This document shows positions 1-11,162 of a stretch of 64,000 bases of DNA, piece by piece. The position numbers were made by a program, and so were the translations under genes. This DNA comes from Punica granatum (Eukaryota; Streptophyta; Magnoliopsida; Myrtales; Lythraceae), in the NCBI RefSeq assembly GCF_007655135.1, contig NC_045134.1, positions 21,848,568 through 21,912,567 of the forward strand. Reading direction: 5' to 3'. The notes below the pieces were generated by a model that saw only the letters and a list, made by a program, of their open reading frames with translations, ran no database searches and was not told the DNA's origin. Within the stretch, counting starts at the first letter, position 1, and every line of letters starts with the position of its first letter.

Positions 1-1087
1 GATGATCACCATTGAAAATGCCAATCAACTTATAACATAAAATTGTTGTCATTATAACCTCTGTAAAAGTGAATGATTGTTTATTCTCATGCACATCTAT
101 AATGTTTTATGAATGCAATCCTTACCTCAAGACTTTGAATAATATAAATACTCAATCTCAATGTGGTAGCAACCATATCAGTCCTCCTTAATTCAAAAAA
201 TCCCAGTGACATAATTCATTGCATTTATTAACCAATCGAAGACCACAATATATATATATACATACTATATGCTATATTTTTCAGTACATCACTGTATCTT
301 CTCTCCACATTAGAGAGTTCATCAACTGTCCTAACAAAGCCTAGGTTTATATACTTAATATAAAATCGTCTCCCCACTAATATGTATACAATATAATTCA
401 TTTACCATATCACGCTGAGCAACTTCATGATTCCAAGAGCACACCTTCATAGCTTTCGTTTTGGATATATAGCTGATGAACTTCCTCGTTCAAATTCCCT
501 TGTCTCATTAACGTGGGTTGATTCAAACATTTTGACGTTTGTTCCTTTTAAATAAAATTTCAAATTCGAGTCTTATAAATTTTAAAATCCATGATGTGAG
601 AGTTCTATCCCTTAGTGGGTTGATCCAGCTAAACTGAATTAGTCGGGGCCCAATTGAGCTTCCGGATACTAGGGTTCACATTGAAAAAAATTCCTTTCTC
701 TGTAGCAAAAAACAGAAATTCAAAAATGTTTAATTTCTCTATGAATATGAAGTTCCCTGAAGCCTTAAATGAATATAGATATTTAAATATGTGACCTATG
801 ATCTTCCAAATGTGCGAGTCTTTTCAATATTCAAAAGTGAGGTGGTAGAATAATATCGCATAAATTGTCGTACTTTTGTTGGTGGTGACGCGAAAGGTCA
901 AGCAATCAGAGACCTTCTTAATTCTATGGTGCATCCCGATGCGTTGTCTCAACTTTTATAATTGTATATAGATATGTGTTATAAATTAGAGACAAATTTT
1001 ACTTCCTCGCACCCAAGCCTCACCTAAACAGCGCTAATATCTTTTTTTTTCACAAAGAACACCAATTAATTCCACTAAAAATAAAAA
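1..1087. other. AT-rich intergenic DNA with a SINE-like repeat
   Basis: No gene is visible. A SINE-like unit lies at about 515-690. It has a box-B-like stretch (attcgagtct) near 572, followed by the body shared by several other copies in the window (a 'cttagtgggttgatccagc' stretch and a 'cttccggatactagggttc' tail). A short TA microsatellite sits near 248-262. The remainder is unremarkable AT-rich sequence. Confidence 0.5.
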
Positions 1088-1487
1088 TGGTAAATTGCAC
1101 TGATGGTCCAAAAAGTTTTATAAATGTTTTAATATGGTACAAAATGTTTCAAAATTATTTCAGTATAGTACAAACTATCATCTCGCCATTGACGCCGTCA
1201 AGCCGTCCTTCACAAGATCTGTAAATTTTGCACCATCATGTAACTTACATAAAACATTTTGTACTATTAAGGTACAACTTCAAAACATTTTGCACCATCA
1301 TGTAACGTCCCACAAAAATCGGTTTTGCACCATTAGCGTCCGCTTGACGGCGTTAATGGCGAGATGACTGTTTGTACTATACTGAAACAACTTTGAAGCA
1401 TTTTGTACCATCAAGTAGAGAAAAAAAACTTTTTGTACCATATTGAAACATTTGTAAAACTTTTTGGATTATCAGTGCAATTTCTCC
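1088..1487. mobile_element. Foldback Mutator-like MITE (family 1, copy 1)
   Basis: The ends are inverted repeats of more than 50 bp. The left end reads TGGTAAATTGCACTGATGG, and the reverse complement of the right end reads GGAGAAATTGCACTGATAA; both continue through 'tccaaaaagtttta' and 'atatggtacaaa'. The flanks aaataaaaa (1079-1087) and taataaaaa (1488-1496) match at 8 of 9 bases, as expected for a 9-bp Mutator-type target duplication. There is no coding capacity. Related copies lie at 14729-18710 and 27506-28355. Confidence 0.75.
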
Positions 1488-1757
1488 TAATAAAAAAGAA
1501 CACCAATTAATTAATGTTCATCAATTTTCTACCAATAGAAATGTATTGCTATGCATGGGCCAACGAGAGTAGTGCCGTTCACTAGATTGTTTGACTCGGA
1601 CTACCGGAGGGGCCACCCTTACCTAACTATATATTATCACATATCATCAATTGAAGTGACTTTGAAACCAGAAAGTCTTGATTACATCGATCTAGAGCAT
1701 GCAAACTGGTAAGTACGTCAACCATATAACTACTCGAAGATTTAGATAACTTCAAAC

Positions 1758-1826
1758 CACGTGTTTATGCCCTTGCGCTCACGTCTCCATTAGGTTGATT
1801 TCTTGGCCAGAATTTGCCTATAAAAG
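1758..1826 (+). promoter_or_regulatory. Proximal promoter of desiccation-related gene A
   Basis: A G-box/ABRE core CACGTG lies at 1758-1763, a second ACGT core at 1781-1784, a TTAGGTTGA block at about 1790-1798, and a TATAAAAG box at 1819-1826, 94 bases before the start codon. The ACGT, TAGGTTGA and TATA elements recur in the same order upstream of the paralogues. G-box/ABRE elements commonly mediate abscisic-acid and drought responses, which would fit a desiccation protein, but responsiveness here is inferred. Confidence 0.6.
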
Positions 1827-1919
1827 CCCATGCGTGCTCATGTCGGGCAAATTAAATACCCAAAACCTTAAGACAAATTACAAAGACTCGACGATAACGC
1901 ATTCCTTTTGTCCAAATCA

Positions 1920-3456
1920 ATGGCAATGAAACCATGTCTCTCAACTTCTCTCCCTTTCGTTCTTCTGCTTTTTTCATGGGCGTTTGGTGGAGCCGCAAGC
2001 AATGAATCACAGTCTGATCTTCCAAAGTGCGGACAGGCCATCGAAGCTAGTGATGCGGATCGAGTTAAGTTTGCGATGAACCTTGAGTTCTTGGAGGCTG
2101 AGTTCTTCCTCTACGGGGCACTGGGAAGAGGGCTTGACTCTATCGTTCCTTACCTCGCCCAGGGTGGGCCGCCGCCTGTGGGGGCACAGAAGGCCAACCT
2201 TGACCCTCTCATTCAACAGATAATCGAGGAATTTGGGTACCAAGAAGTTGGTCACCTCAGGTAAAATACGGAGATACTTCTTATTTACTTTCTAACTAAC
2301 ATCTTACAGTTTCTGAAAAGTTGTATGTTTGCATTTCATTAATTTAGCCATTTAGCTCTATCAAAAATGTGAGATAATAAATAGTGAGTGTCTCGGGATC
2401 GGGGCTCAACAGATGCCCGAACGGGCGTAAGTGCCAATTAATAGGCTGAAAAATAAGAAATAAGTGTCAATTAATGGGTGTAAGTGTCTATTAATCCGGC
2501 TATAGGGATGTCATGTCTAATATAAAATAAGAAAAATATATATAAATATATATAGAGAGAGAGGGTATGCAAACTCCATTGTTAAGGTTCGAATTTGGGA
2601 CCTCTTAATAGTTGAATCCGAGTTGATGCCACTAAACATATCCTCTTCCGCCTTTCCTCATTATCATTTAAAGGGAAACACGGCAAAGGAAAAAAAAAAA
2701 AAAACAGTTGTTAAGAGAATTTTCTTCTCTCGATGGAATTATATTTCAGGGCAATTTACACGAAGGTTGGTGGAATTCAACGCCCCCTGCTGAATCTCAG
2801 TGCCCAGAACTTCGCCCAGGTAATGGACGAAGCAGTCGGTCGAAAATTGCAGCCACCATTCGACCCTTACGCCAACTCAATCAACTATCTCTTGGCTTCG
2901 TACTTGATCCCTTACGTTGGATTAGTAGGCTATGTGGGCACAATTCCGTACCTGTCCGACTTCAATTCGAAAAGCGTAAGCACTGCCCGCTTAATATGTG
3001 TCATTGCTCTTGCATGCAAAATTATACAAGTATGTACGTTTTAATATGTAATCATAAGTGCCTCCCGATGTGCATGGTCAGTTAGTCGCGTCCCTCTTGG
3101 GTGTGGAGTCGGGTCAGGACGCGGTGCTGAGGACGTTGCTCTACGAGCGAGCAAACCAGGTGGTGGCTCCATACAACATGACAGTGGCGGAGTTCACCAA
3201 TAAGACCTCCGCGCTCAGAAATAAGCTCGCAATGTGTGGCATCAAGGACGAAGGCATCATCGTTCCTTCCAGCCTCGGAGCCGAGAACCGAACCACTAGC
3301 AATATCCTATCCGCAGACTCGTACTCAGTATCGTATTCCCGAACGCCTCAGGAGATTGCGAGGATTGTGTATGGAACTGGGAACGAGGCGAAGCCTGGCG
3401 GGTTTTATCCCCGCGGTGCAAACGGCCGTATTGCTAGGAGCCTCCGCTCAGCCTGA
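1920..3456 (+). CDS. Desiccation-related protein PCC13-62-like, copy A (intact, 3 exons)
   Basis: Exons are 1920-2260, 2750-2975 and 3082-3456, all with GT-AG introns. They join in frame to 313 residues, the length expected of PCC13-62-type proteins. ATG 1920 is chosen because the codons just upstream (from 1908) lack an ATG and the paralogues begin at the matching place. Residues 1-27 form a hydrophobic signal peptide, so secretion or the cell wall is likely. The ferritin-like domain follows, with the LEFLEAEFF helix (55-63) and QEVGH (108-112), whose Glu and His are candidate metal ligands. Conserved LLGVESGQDAV opens exon 3, and the C-terminus carries PGGFYPRGANGRIARS. N-glycosylation sequons occur at NMT, NKT and NRT. 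The family is associated with dehydration tolerance, but its biochemical activity is not established. An AATAAA signal lies at 3476-3481. No disruption was seen. Confidence 0.9.
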
Positions 3457-3945
3457 ATGCTAAATGTATACCATAAATAAAGTAGAATAAAAACATGGAA
3501 AATAACCGGTCTACCTAAAAATAAATAAAGTAGACTAAAAACATGGAAAATAATCGGTCCTCCTAAAAAATCTAAATTCTATGCTATAAATAAAAGTACG
3601 ATTTGTTTTAATGCATTTATCCAATTTTTCAGCTATTTTTCTCCACTTAAATAATACATTATTATTTTGTCTTATATATAATGAACACAACCAAGTCAAC
3701 TTTTGAGATGACGATAACCTTAAACAAAAATCCATTCGCCCAAACCATGAAACAACCTTTTACGAGGCCCTTGCACCCCATCACATGATTTTATTTTTTT
3801 TTAATAATGAGGAGTGTTCGGCTTCATCTAAATAATATGCGCTGCCCATTAACACACTGCAAGCTGACAGGATAAGTTAGTTACGTCACACAGGCCTAAT
3901 ATCAAAAAAGTGTTAGTTTAGTCACCAATGGATATGTCCATAGTT
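3457..3945. other. 3' flank of copy A with a short direct duplication
   Basis: A stretch of about 45 bases containing 'aataaagtag', 'aaaaacatggaaaataa' and 'cggtc' occurs twice in tandem at about 3475-3512 and 3523-3560. The rest is AT-rich with no gene seen. Confidence 0.5.
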
Positions 3946-3948
3946 GTC

Positions 3949-5015
3949 AGAATCGTAATTCGAATCGTAGAATCGTATGATTCTACGATTTGAAGGAGGT
4001 CGACGATTTCGATTCTATGGGCTGAATCGGAAAAGGTAAAGTCGCTGCCGAATTGGGCCGAGAATCGCGAAATCGCAGAATTGGGCCGATACCGCGATTC
4101 CGGATTCAGCCCAGACTTGGACAAATCCCAACCCAGAGTTGGGCCGAAGCCCGGGCCAGAGTCGAGCCGAACCCCCCTGGCCCTTTTTTTTTCCTTCCCC
4201 CTCCCCCTTCCTTTTCTCCTTTCTTCTTCATCGGCTTTTCTCCAATCTCAGACTACAGTTTCCGTCTTCGTCCAGGTTCGGCCAGGTGTGTTTTGTCTTT
4301 GCCCTAATTCCGTCGTCGACCAGGTTCTGTGTAGGCTTCTCCGTTCGAGGTTCGACGGTTCGACCAGATTACTACAAGGCTTCTCCGTCTGAGCTTCGAC
4401 TTCAATCACATCGTCTAGAGTCCAAACCAATTTCGGAGTTACCTCCTTCCCTCTATTGCCGCTGCAATTAACCGCCAATCAAGTGAAGAAAGAGGTTCCT
4501 CACTTCCCCTGTAGTGGTATTGAGCTGAAGTCCAGTAACTCTGTTAGGAGCTTCCACTGCTTCCCAGCTAGGTACCTTTTCCTTCGACTCCATCCCTTTT
4601 TTTTTTCCTTTCCCCGAACTTGAGTGTAGTTAGGGTTCTGGTTTTTTCTGCTTATAAGCTGAGCTGTTGAGGTTCAATCAAAGTATGCATTGCGTTTTGG
4701 TCTTTTCTATTGTGTATGCCCGATTTGGAATAAGCATCGAATTGGACGGGAAGCTGCATTTTTTTCCTATTGTGTATACTTGATTTGGAAGCTGAATTGG
4801 AAGAGGCATCGAATAAGGATTGCTCTGTATATCTGATTGCTTCTATTGAAGTTCTTGTGCTATGTATATTTGATGGATTCTGTTGAACGAGATTGATTTT
4901 TTTTCTCAGGAAAGTATTTTATATATATATATATATATATACACGTAGAATCTTACGATACTACGATTCACGATTCTACGACTCTCAACCAATTCTAGAT
5001 TCTGACAACCTTGGA
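3949..5015. mobile_element. Candidate hAT-like non-autonomous element with imperfect inverted ends
   Basis: The left end carries catagTTGTCAGAATCG, and the reverse complement of the right end carries caaggTTGTCAGAATC. Both are followed by clusters of 'gaatcgtagaatcgta'-type subterminal repeats (3957-4020 and 4945-4990). The centre (4170-4480) is pyrimidine-rich and resembles a plant 5' leader, with poly-T and CTT tracts, but no protein is recognised. A TA microsatellite lies at about 4918-4940. No convincing target duplication was found, so the exact ends are uncertain. Confidence 0.5.
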
Positions 5016-5348
5016 TCAGCTTTAGACTTTTTTCAGTTGTAATGAAGAGTCACGACTCTAATACGAAACAATAGAAATTCTAATAGCGAAAAAACGAACA
5101 TAAGTAATCACACCATGAAAATCGAACCTGAAACCTCTATTTTAAATAGAGGATATGCGCCGCTACTTTAGTCTCCCCTTCTCTGGATATTATATTTAGT
5201 TTATATCACATTAGTAATCAATTTTTTCTCAAAGTTTCTAAAAAAGTGAATGGTCAAAATAAAACAAACTAAACATTAGTGGTCAAAGTGATGCAAAACG
5301 AAACGTTATGAGGCAAAATGTCTTTTCCACTCAAAAGGAAAAGGAAAA
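5016..5348. other. AT-rich spacer
   Basis: No gene or repeat structure was recognised. A purine-rich AAGGAA repeat at 5335-5350 overlaps the left target duplication of the next element. Confidence 0.4.
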
Positions 5349-5693
5349 GGAAAATTTACCTCAAATGGTCCATGGTTGATCCATTTGGTCAAATCTATTA
5401 TTTGTTTTTTTTTGTCAAATATATCTCATGATTTACTTTTTATATCAAATCTATCCCGACGTTATCTTTTCTGTCGACATCTAACAGCTATGCTGGCGTG
5501 GCACCCACGTGGCAAGTGTGGCCAATTATTCCTCTATATGCCACGTCAGCACGACCGTTAGATGTTGATGAAAAATATAACGTCGGGATATATTTGATAC
5601 AAAAAGTAAACCATGGGATATATCTGACAAAAAAAAACATAAGATAGATTTGACAAAACGGGTTAACCATGGGACATTTGGGGTAAAAATCCC
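5349..5693. mobile_element. Foldback Mutator-like MITE (family 2, copy 1)
   Basis: Long inverted arms: the left GGAAAATTTACCTCAAATGG matches the reverse complement of the right end, GGGATTTTTACCCCAAATG. The arms continue through CCATGG, 'gtcaaatctat', 'gtttactttt' and 'atcccgacgtta'. Flanks aaaggaaaa (5340-5348) and aaaggaaag (5694-5702) match at 8 of 9 bases. The central loop contains CACGTGG and CCACGTCAGCA. A related copy lies at 60992-61409. It encodes nothing recognisable. Confidence 0.75.
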
Positions 5694-5932
5694 AAAGGAA
5701 AGACCCTATTCTATTATTCAAATTTCTTTCCTGGTAATATCATAATTGTATTATGTGCTGTCGTTCTCACTCTTCATATTTAGCCATTGATTATTTATTT
5801 TGTTATCGATGAGCTCTATATCTACATTATAAAGTGTGAGAAGATTGAATATGCGTTGGATGTATCTATCCTCTTTACTTGCAACTTTGCCCAATATTCG
5901 ACTCGAAATGTATACTTATACACTTAATTGAA

Positions 5933-7059
5933 GGGGAAATAACACCACACAATATTGAATTTTTCCGTGTTTCACACTGAAACACAAAACAAAATAATTT
6001 CATGAAACAACATAGATTTTTTTTATCATGCTACAATATTTCTTCACCATTCCGTGAAATCTATAATGAAATGCTGACATGGCTCGTGTTTTGGGGCAAA
6101 CCGAGCACACCTGGAAGCCACCTTGGACTCATCTGGGACCCACTCCATCCCCTTTTCTCTGCAACTGTGACGGCACTCTTCCTTTCTCTCTCTAAAAACT
6201 CGACAGTCTACCATCTCTCTCTCCCCCCTCTGTTCTAGTCTCTACGTCCTTGCACTCTTGACCGAGAAGGGTGTCGATGTGGTGACTGATCGTTCATGGT
6301 GAAGGAAGAAGATGATGAAGGTGGCTGTGATGGAAGGAAGCAGGGGAAGAGATGAGGAAATGCTCTGTGTGTCTGTGTGCGAGAGCCTAGAGAGAGAAGG
6401 AAGAAGAAGCAGCCAAAGAGGCAGTTGAGCTCCGAGGGACTTGGCCTGGTGATAATGCCGGGGGAGAGGAAGAGCTGGGTCAGCTCAGAGAGGGAGGAAA
6501 TGGAGGCAGGGAGGGAACCGACAAGGGCGGGGCCAAGGGGGGAGGGCGAATACCTGGGCGAGGGTGGCAAAGGATTAGCAGGTGAGGCAAAGGAAGGTAG
6601 AGTAGGGATCTGGGGAGGTGAAGTCCCAGGTGGAGAAGAAGTAGGAGCCAGAAGGTTGGTAAGGTTGTCCTTGATGGAGCGGTGGGCGGCGATATTGGCT
6701 GCGCTGATGGTGCTCTGCTGAAACACGGCGGGAATAGAATGAGGAAGAGGAGAGGAGAAGGCAAAGGAGGGAGTGTTACTAGGTTGGTCGGGCCATAAGA
6801 GGAAGAAGAAGAAGAAAAGAAGAAGAAAGAGAAAGAGAGGGGGCATGGGTCTCAAATGTGTCCAAGTGTACCCGGTTTTCCCCCAAAACGCGAAACATGT
6901 CAGCATTCCGTCATCGGTTTCACGGAATTCTAATGGAATGCTGCAGCATGAAAAAAAAAAGAATTATATGTTGTATCGTGAAATTATCTCGTTTTTGTGC
7001 TACAATGTGGAACACAGGAAAAAATTCGTGTTGTGTGGTTTGTGTGGTGTTATTTTCCT
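5933..7059. mobile_element. Pack-MULE with about 220-bp terminal inverted repeats
   Basis: A perfect 9-bp target duplication TTAATTGAA flanks the element (5924-5932 and 7060-7068). The ends are GGGGAAATAACACCACAC and, inverted on the right, GGAAAATAACACCACAC. The arms extend about 220 bases each, through 'tgctgacatg' and 'cgtgttttgggg'. The interior is GC-rich, unlike its surroundings, and carries a host gene fragment annotated separately. No transposase is present, so the element is non-autonomous. Confidence 0.88.
6420..6720 (-). pseudogene. Captured LRR-protein gene fragment inside the Pack-MULE
   Basis: On the minus strand, successive frames give pieces typical of the N-terminus of plant leucine-rich-repeat proteins. 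'AAHRSIKDNLTNL' comes first, then (shifted by one frame) 'SGSYFFSTWDFTSPDP' with a following cysteine-containing 'CLTC', as in LRRNT_2 domains. A frame change then gives 'LVGSLPASISSLSELTQL' and 'SPGIITRPSPSEL', which fit the LRR consensus. Frameshifts and a stop after CLTC show that it is not functional. A 223-residue minus-strand frame spanning 6235-6906 reads through part of it but includes terminal-repeat sequence and is not regarded as a gene. The source LRR gene is not in the window. Confidence 0.72.
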
Positions 7060-8012
7060 TAATTGAATGTAACATAATTATCTAATAGGGTTAATAATCC
7101 ATATATCCCAACCTTTTAATGTTTTCTCAAATTTATTCTAACCTTTAAAATTGACAAAAGGCAATTTAATATTTAGTTTTCAATGTCAAATCAAGCCTAC
7201 CATCAATTTTCCAAACATTTTGGATGGAAAATTTGACGTGCCTCATTAATGCGTGAAACAGTGCCGACGTAGAGAATACGTGAACCCCTCTCTTTTGACA
7301 GGGTGACCAAGCAGTTCATCGACCCAACTTTGAACTTACTATTCTCCTCGTTCGGACCACCAAATTGCGAGTTCTTGGAAGCTATGGAAACCTCATATAT
7401 AGAACTACAAAAATAAAAAGTAAGCTTCGAGTCAAAAGTGAAAAAACGAGTTAGAAAACTGTCGTTGAGATTCGGTTTTTATCATACAAAGCATAAACTT
7501 CAAAGAGTTATAATTTTCAAACCATGCAATGAAATTACGAGTCATCAATTGCTGTAACTTTCTTGAGACATGAGGAATCTGACCGTGTTGAACAAAAAAT
7601 GACTAATGGAACTTGCCATTAAGGTATAGTTTTAGTCTGATTACTTTTCTGTTTTCATTCTTTTTCTATAATTTTTCATCGTTTCCATCATTCACCTTGC
7701 ATTACTTTTTTTTTTTTTATTCTTCTGTTAATTTTTTCATTAAATGTGCTTACTTGGATGGCCTTGAATGTCATGTCAGCAACATATCATCAATTTTCTG
7801 TTTTCTCTTCCTCCAATTGAATGAATTGACGAAGAAGCTCTCGGCTGTGACCGGAATGAGCTCCCACTGAACTGACAAGTTCAGGTGCGCGTCTGAGGTA
7901 AGGGTATTATGCATCTTCTTGTGTTTTTTCTACCCTCCGACAATCACAAAGATCATATAAAGAGCAAGGAAACAAAAAGCATTAACCAATTCCTACTTCG
8001 AATTCAACGTAC
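7060..8012. other. AT-rich spacer, no gene seen
   Basis: This stretch holds no recognisable coding sequence. Poly-T tracts occur near 7700. On the minus strand, 8012 down to about 7860 directly follows a splice donor and may be the start of an intron belonging to the gene fragment at 8013-8252. Confidence 0.35.
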
Positions 8013-8252
8013 CTCAAGCTGTCGTCGTCCGCTTTGCTTAAAAAGCATGCCTTTCATCTCCAATCTCTTCGATCCTCCTCTTCCTCGCGTCTTCTTTAGC
8101 CTCCACCATTTCGACTTCGTGCACTGGTCGCAGGGATGCGCCGTTACTGTTCACGTACTTTACCAAGCTCCCATTGGTCGCTCAGCTCTCCCTCCCCTCC
8201 ACGCAACTCGTCAAAAACTGATGAAGAAAGGAAGAATAGGAAACCCTGAAAT
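8013..8252 (-). pseudogene. 5' fragment of a plastid ABC1-like kinase gene (ABC1K6-like)
   Basis: Reading the minus strand, a splice acceptor (TTTGCAG, 8253-8259) opens an exon ending at a donor, GAG|GTACGT (8012). The exon encodes 'TNGSLVKYVNSNGASLRP', 'KEDARKRRIEEIGDE' and, after a one-base frame change, 'FKQSGRRQLEV'. As I recall the family, 'NG.LVKYV.GNG', 'RK.R.EEIG.E.AWFKQSG' and 'LEVS' characterise the stretch between the transit peptide and the kinase domain of chloroplast ABC1K proteins. No kinase domain follows, and the frame break just before FKQSG disables it. Sequence from 8260 to about 8545 on the minus strand looks like the preceding leader and intron. The assignment rests on remembered family motifs. 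Confidence 0.5.
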
Positions 8253-8574
8253 CTGCAAAGTAGGGGAGAGGGGAGGGTTTGATTAGAGGAATTACCTAAA
8301 GAAGGTGGTGGTCGAAGTTAACAGAGTGAGTTCAGAGATCGATTAGACCCAGAAACGAGATCAAGAGATGGCAGGGCAACAAAGACGTGTGGAGCTGCGC
8401 GAGGTTACGGACGGATAAAGATGAGTGGGCGGAGCAGTAGAGCGATAGAGCGGTGGAGCCGTTGAGTGGCGAGGCATGGAAGTCAGGGGGGTTGCTGGGT
8501 CAGCGAGTCTCTGTGTGTGTGGTGTGGATTCCATTTTAGCCATGCCGTGTAGGTGGCCCTATAAGATCTCGCTA

Positions 8575-8960
8575 TAGCAAATCGGCTCCATAGAGACGGA
8601 AGTAAGAGACGGGAAAAGACGTCTCAAAATCGAGACAGATTTTTTTTTTTTTTTGAAAATAGATGGAAATATTTATCTTTATAAGGAGAGACGAACATTT
8701 CCATCTCCTTACAAAAGACGGAACTAGAAATGGAATATTCTGTCTCTTGAAAACAAGAGATAGATATTTTCCTCTCTTCCTCCATCTCGTGTAGTCCATA
8801 AGACGAATAAGTCCGTCTCCCACTCGGTCTCTGTTCGGAAATATAATCTATACGGATGTTTACATCTCTTTGGGCTATGAGACGGATTTTCCATCTCGAC
8901 GTCCGTCTTAATCGGTGATATGGGCATTTCCGTTTCTATTTCCGTCTCTTTTCTATCATA
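8575..8960. repeat. Dense array of GAGACGGA / TCCGTCTC-type motifs
   Basis: About fifteen variants of an octamer (agacgga, gagacgga, ccgtctc, ccatctc) occur in both orientations within 390 bases. Several pairs can fold back on each other. This resembles the subterminal repeat arrays bound by transposases in CACTA (En/Spm) or Mutator-like elements. No matching second array or CACTA terminus was located, so the parent element is undefined. Confidence 0.5.
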
Positions 8961-9366
8961 TATTTAAAAAAATATAATCGTCTTTTCACCCTTTTCACTC
9001 ATAACTTATTACCTGAAACTTCTCTCTCTCTTCTTTATGTGAACCATAATTTTTCTAGGGTTTCAAAAATCTTCAATCCCAAACTATGAGAGGTCCCAAA
9101 ATTCCCAAAATCAAAGGTTTACCTCAAGATCAAGAGACTCCACCATCATCGTTCCAGTACTACTCTCTCGTTCCAAGGTTCGATTTCTTCCCCATTTCAT
9201 ATTCATGCATATATGTAGATATTATTTTTTTTTTTTTAGAAATATATATGTAGATATTGATTGATTCACATATATGCTTGAAATCTACAAGAATTAAGGT
9301 TAGCAAATGGCAAGATATGCACTACTCGTTATTGTTACATCATTCTTTGCATCTAGGTATTGATTG

Positions 9367-9404
<38 letters not shown>

Positions 9405-9414
9405 TTGATCTCTA
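8961..9414. other. AT-rich spacer with long TA microsatellite
   Basis: A run of about 16 TA dinucleotides lies at 9370-9402. No gene was seen. The sequence near 9060-9240 has a leader-like look (ctctctctct, agggtttc) but no recognised coding region. Confidence 0.45.
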
Positions 9415-9633
9415 GATGTATTGTCATGCATTGGACAATGGGGACTACCGTTCACAAGAATGTTAGTCCCGCGATACTGCACGTGGGACACTCTCACCTA
9501 ACCATTTATTATCACATATCATCGAGTGAAGTAACTGAGACGCCAGAATATCTTTATTATATGGATCTAGAGCATGCTAAGCAGTTAATTCGCTCAATCA
9601 TATAACTAATCGAAGATTTGGAAAATTTTAAAC

Positions 9634-9709
9634 CACATATCCTTTATGAATCACCCTTAAGTTCACGTCTCCAATAGGTTGACCTCTCTCCCAGCCCTAC
9701 CGATAAAAG
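9634..9709 (+). promoter_or_regulatory. Decayed promoter of copy B
   Basis: The region aligns by eye with the copy A promoter, but the G-box has become CACATA (9634-9639) and the TATA box GATAAAAG (9702-9709). The ACGT core (9665-9668) and ATAGGTTGA block (about 9673) persist. Paralogy with copy A extends upstream to about 9415. Confidence 0.55.
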
Positions 9710-10600
9710 CCCGTACATACGCGCTCATCTCGTACAAAATATACCCAGAACCTAGGACACAAATTCTCAAGATTCGACAATTACAAATGTCTTCATCTGA
9801 TCCTAAACAATGACCAAACGATGTCTGTCAACTTATTTCCCCTTCGTTCTTCTACTTTTCTCATGGGCACTTGGTGGAGCCACAGGAAATGAATCCTGTT
9901 CTGATCTTCTTAAGTGTTGAGGGGCCATTGTAGCTAGTGATGCGGATCGGGTTCAGTTTGCGATGAACCTCGAGTTCTTGGAGGCTGAGTTCTTCCTGTA
10001 CGGTGCACTGGGACCCGGGCTTGACTCTATTGCTCCTCACCTTGCCCAGGGCGGGCCACCGCCTGTCGGGGCACAGAACGCCAATCTTGACCCGCTCATT
10101 CAACAGATTATCGAGGAATTGGGGTACCAAGAAGTTGGTCACCTTAGGTAAAATGCAGAAAATTAATTTCTAACTGGCATTTTATGATTGTTGAGAAGCT
10201 ATATGTTCGCATTTTATTAAATTTAGATTTTTAGCACTATCAAAAATGTGAAATAATAATGAATAGTGAGAAGGCAAACACTCATGCGGATATTAATAAG
10301 TTAAGAACATACATCTCGTGTTGTTATTGAAATGATTTAGATTTTATAGGAACATACACTCGTATTCCCACTGAAAAGGTTTAGATTTTATCCAAAAGAT
10401 TGACAACATTCTATGTAAAAACCCGAGTCACTATGAAGTCACAGAGAAATATTTCCTATATGATTGCAGGTTTGTGTGGTAGAACTTACCTATCCATGGA
10501 CTTGGAGAGTATTTGCTTGGGCCATGAGAGCTAGTCGCACTCGCACAAAACCCGGATGTCCCTTATTATTATTTTGAATAAATTTCGACGACACCCCCTA

Positions 10601-11162
10601 TGACGCAGCATACACGCGAATAACCTGTCGCAGACCCGTTGATTCGCGCACGAATACCGGAACTACGACCTTCTATACCTGTTGATTCTACGAATATCAG
10701 GAAATAGGCATCAAACTCGAATCGATTCGAGATTGGACAAAGCACGAAAGTTCTGAATTTTATTGATAATCCAAAAGACGACTCCTTTTGCACTAGGCTT
10801 ACAATGTTTAAATAGAGAAAACGAGAATAAATCGAAAGAAACAAAATATCCTTAAAGATAACCTATCTCCTAAAATATCGAAATATTCTTAAAGATAAAC
10901 TAACAAAATATTCTTAAAGATAAACTATCTCCTAAAATATCGAAATATTCTTAAAGATAAACTATTTCCTAAAATAGAAAAAAAAGCCCTAATTAACATA
11001 AATTGCCCGTTTGAGACCCTAAACGATAGAATTCGCTTAAAATATCGAAATTTCACGGCCATAGGCCGTGAGTTTTGCTCCGGAGGCCATTTTCCTTTAG
11101 ACAAGGTCGTCAAAACCTATTTTTCTCGAGATATCGATTTTGGTACGTCTTCCGCCGCATCA
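10601..11162 (-). repeat. 3' LTR of the small LTR retrotransposon
   Basis: This is the left-hand copy on the + strand. It reads TGATGCGGCGGAAGACG at its start on the minus strand and matches the other LTR across its length. Internal 'cttaaagataaact' units repeat several times. Confidence 0.9.

Noticed and set aside
2007..2255. Minus-strand open frames of 82 codons opposite exon 1 of the desiccation genes (also at 36954-37202 and 40416-40664)
   Set aside because: They are conserved only because the coding strand is conserved. There is no independent start context, splice signal or known family.
6235..6906. 223-codon minus-strand frame in the Pack-MULE
   Set aside because: It runs from one terminal repeat into the cargo in a composite frame, is low-complexity (Pro/Ser-rich, poly-Phe), and mixes true and shifted LRR frames.
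10569..10844. Minus-strand frames starting MFLSIYSRFLYLN within both LTRs
   Set aside because: They lie wholly in LTR sequence and have no retroelement or host domain.
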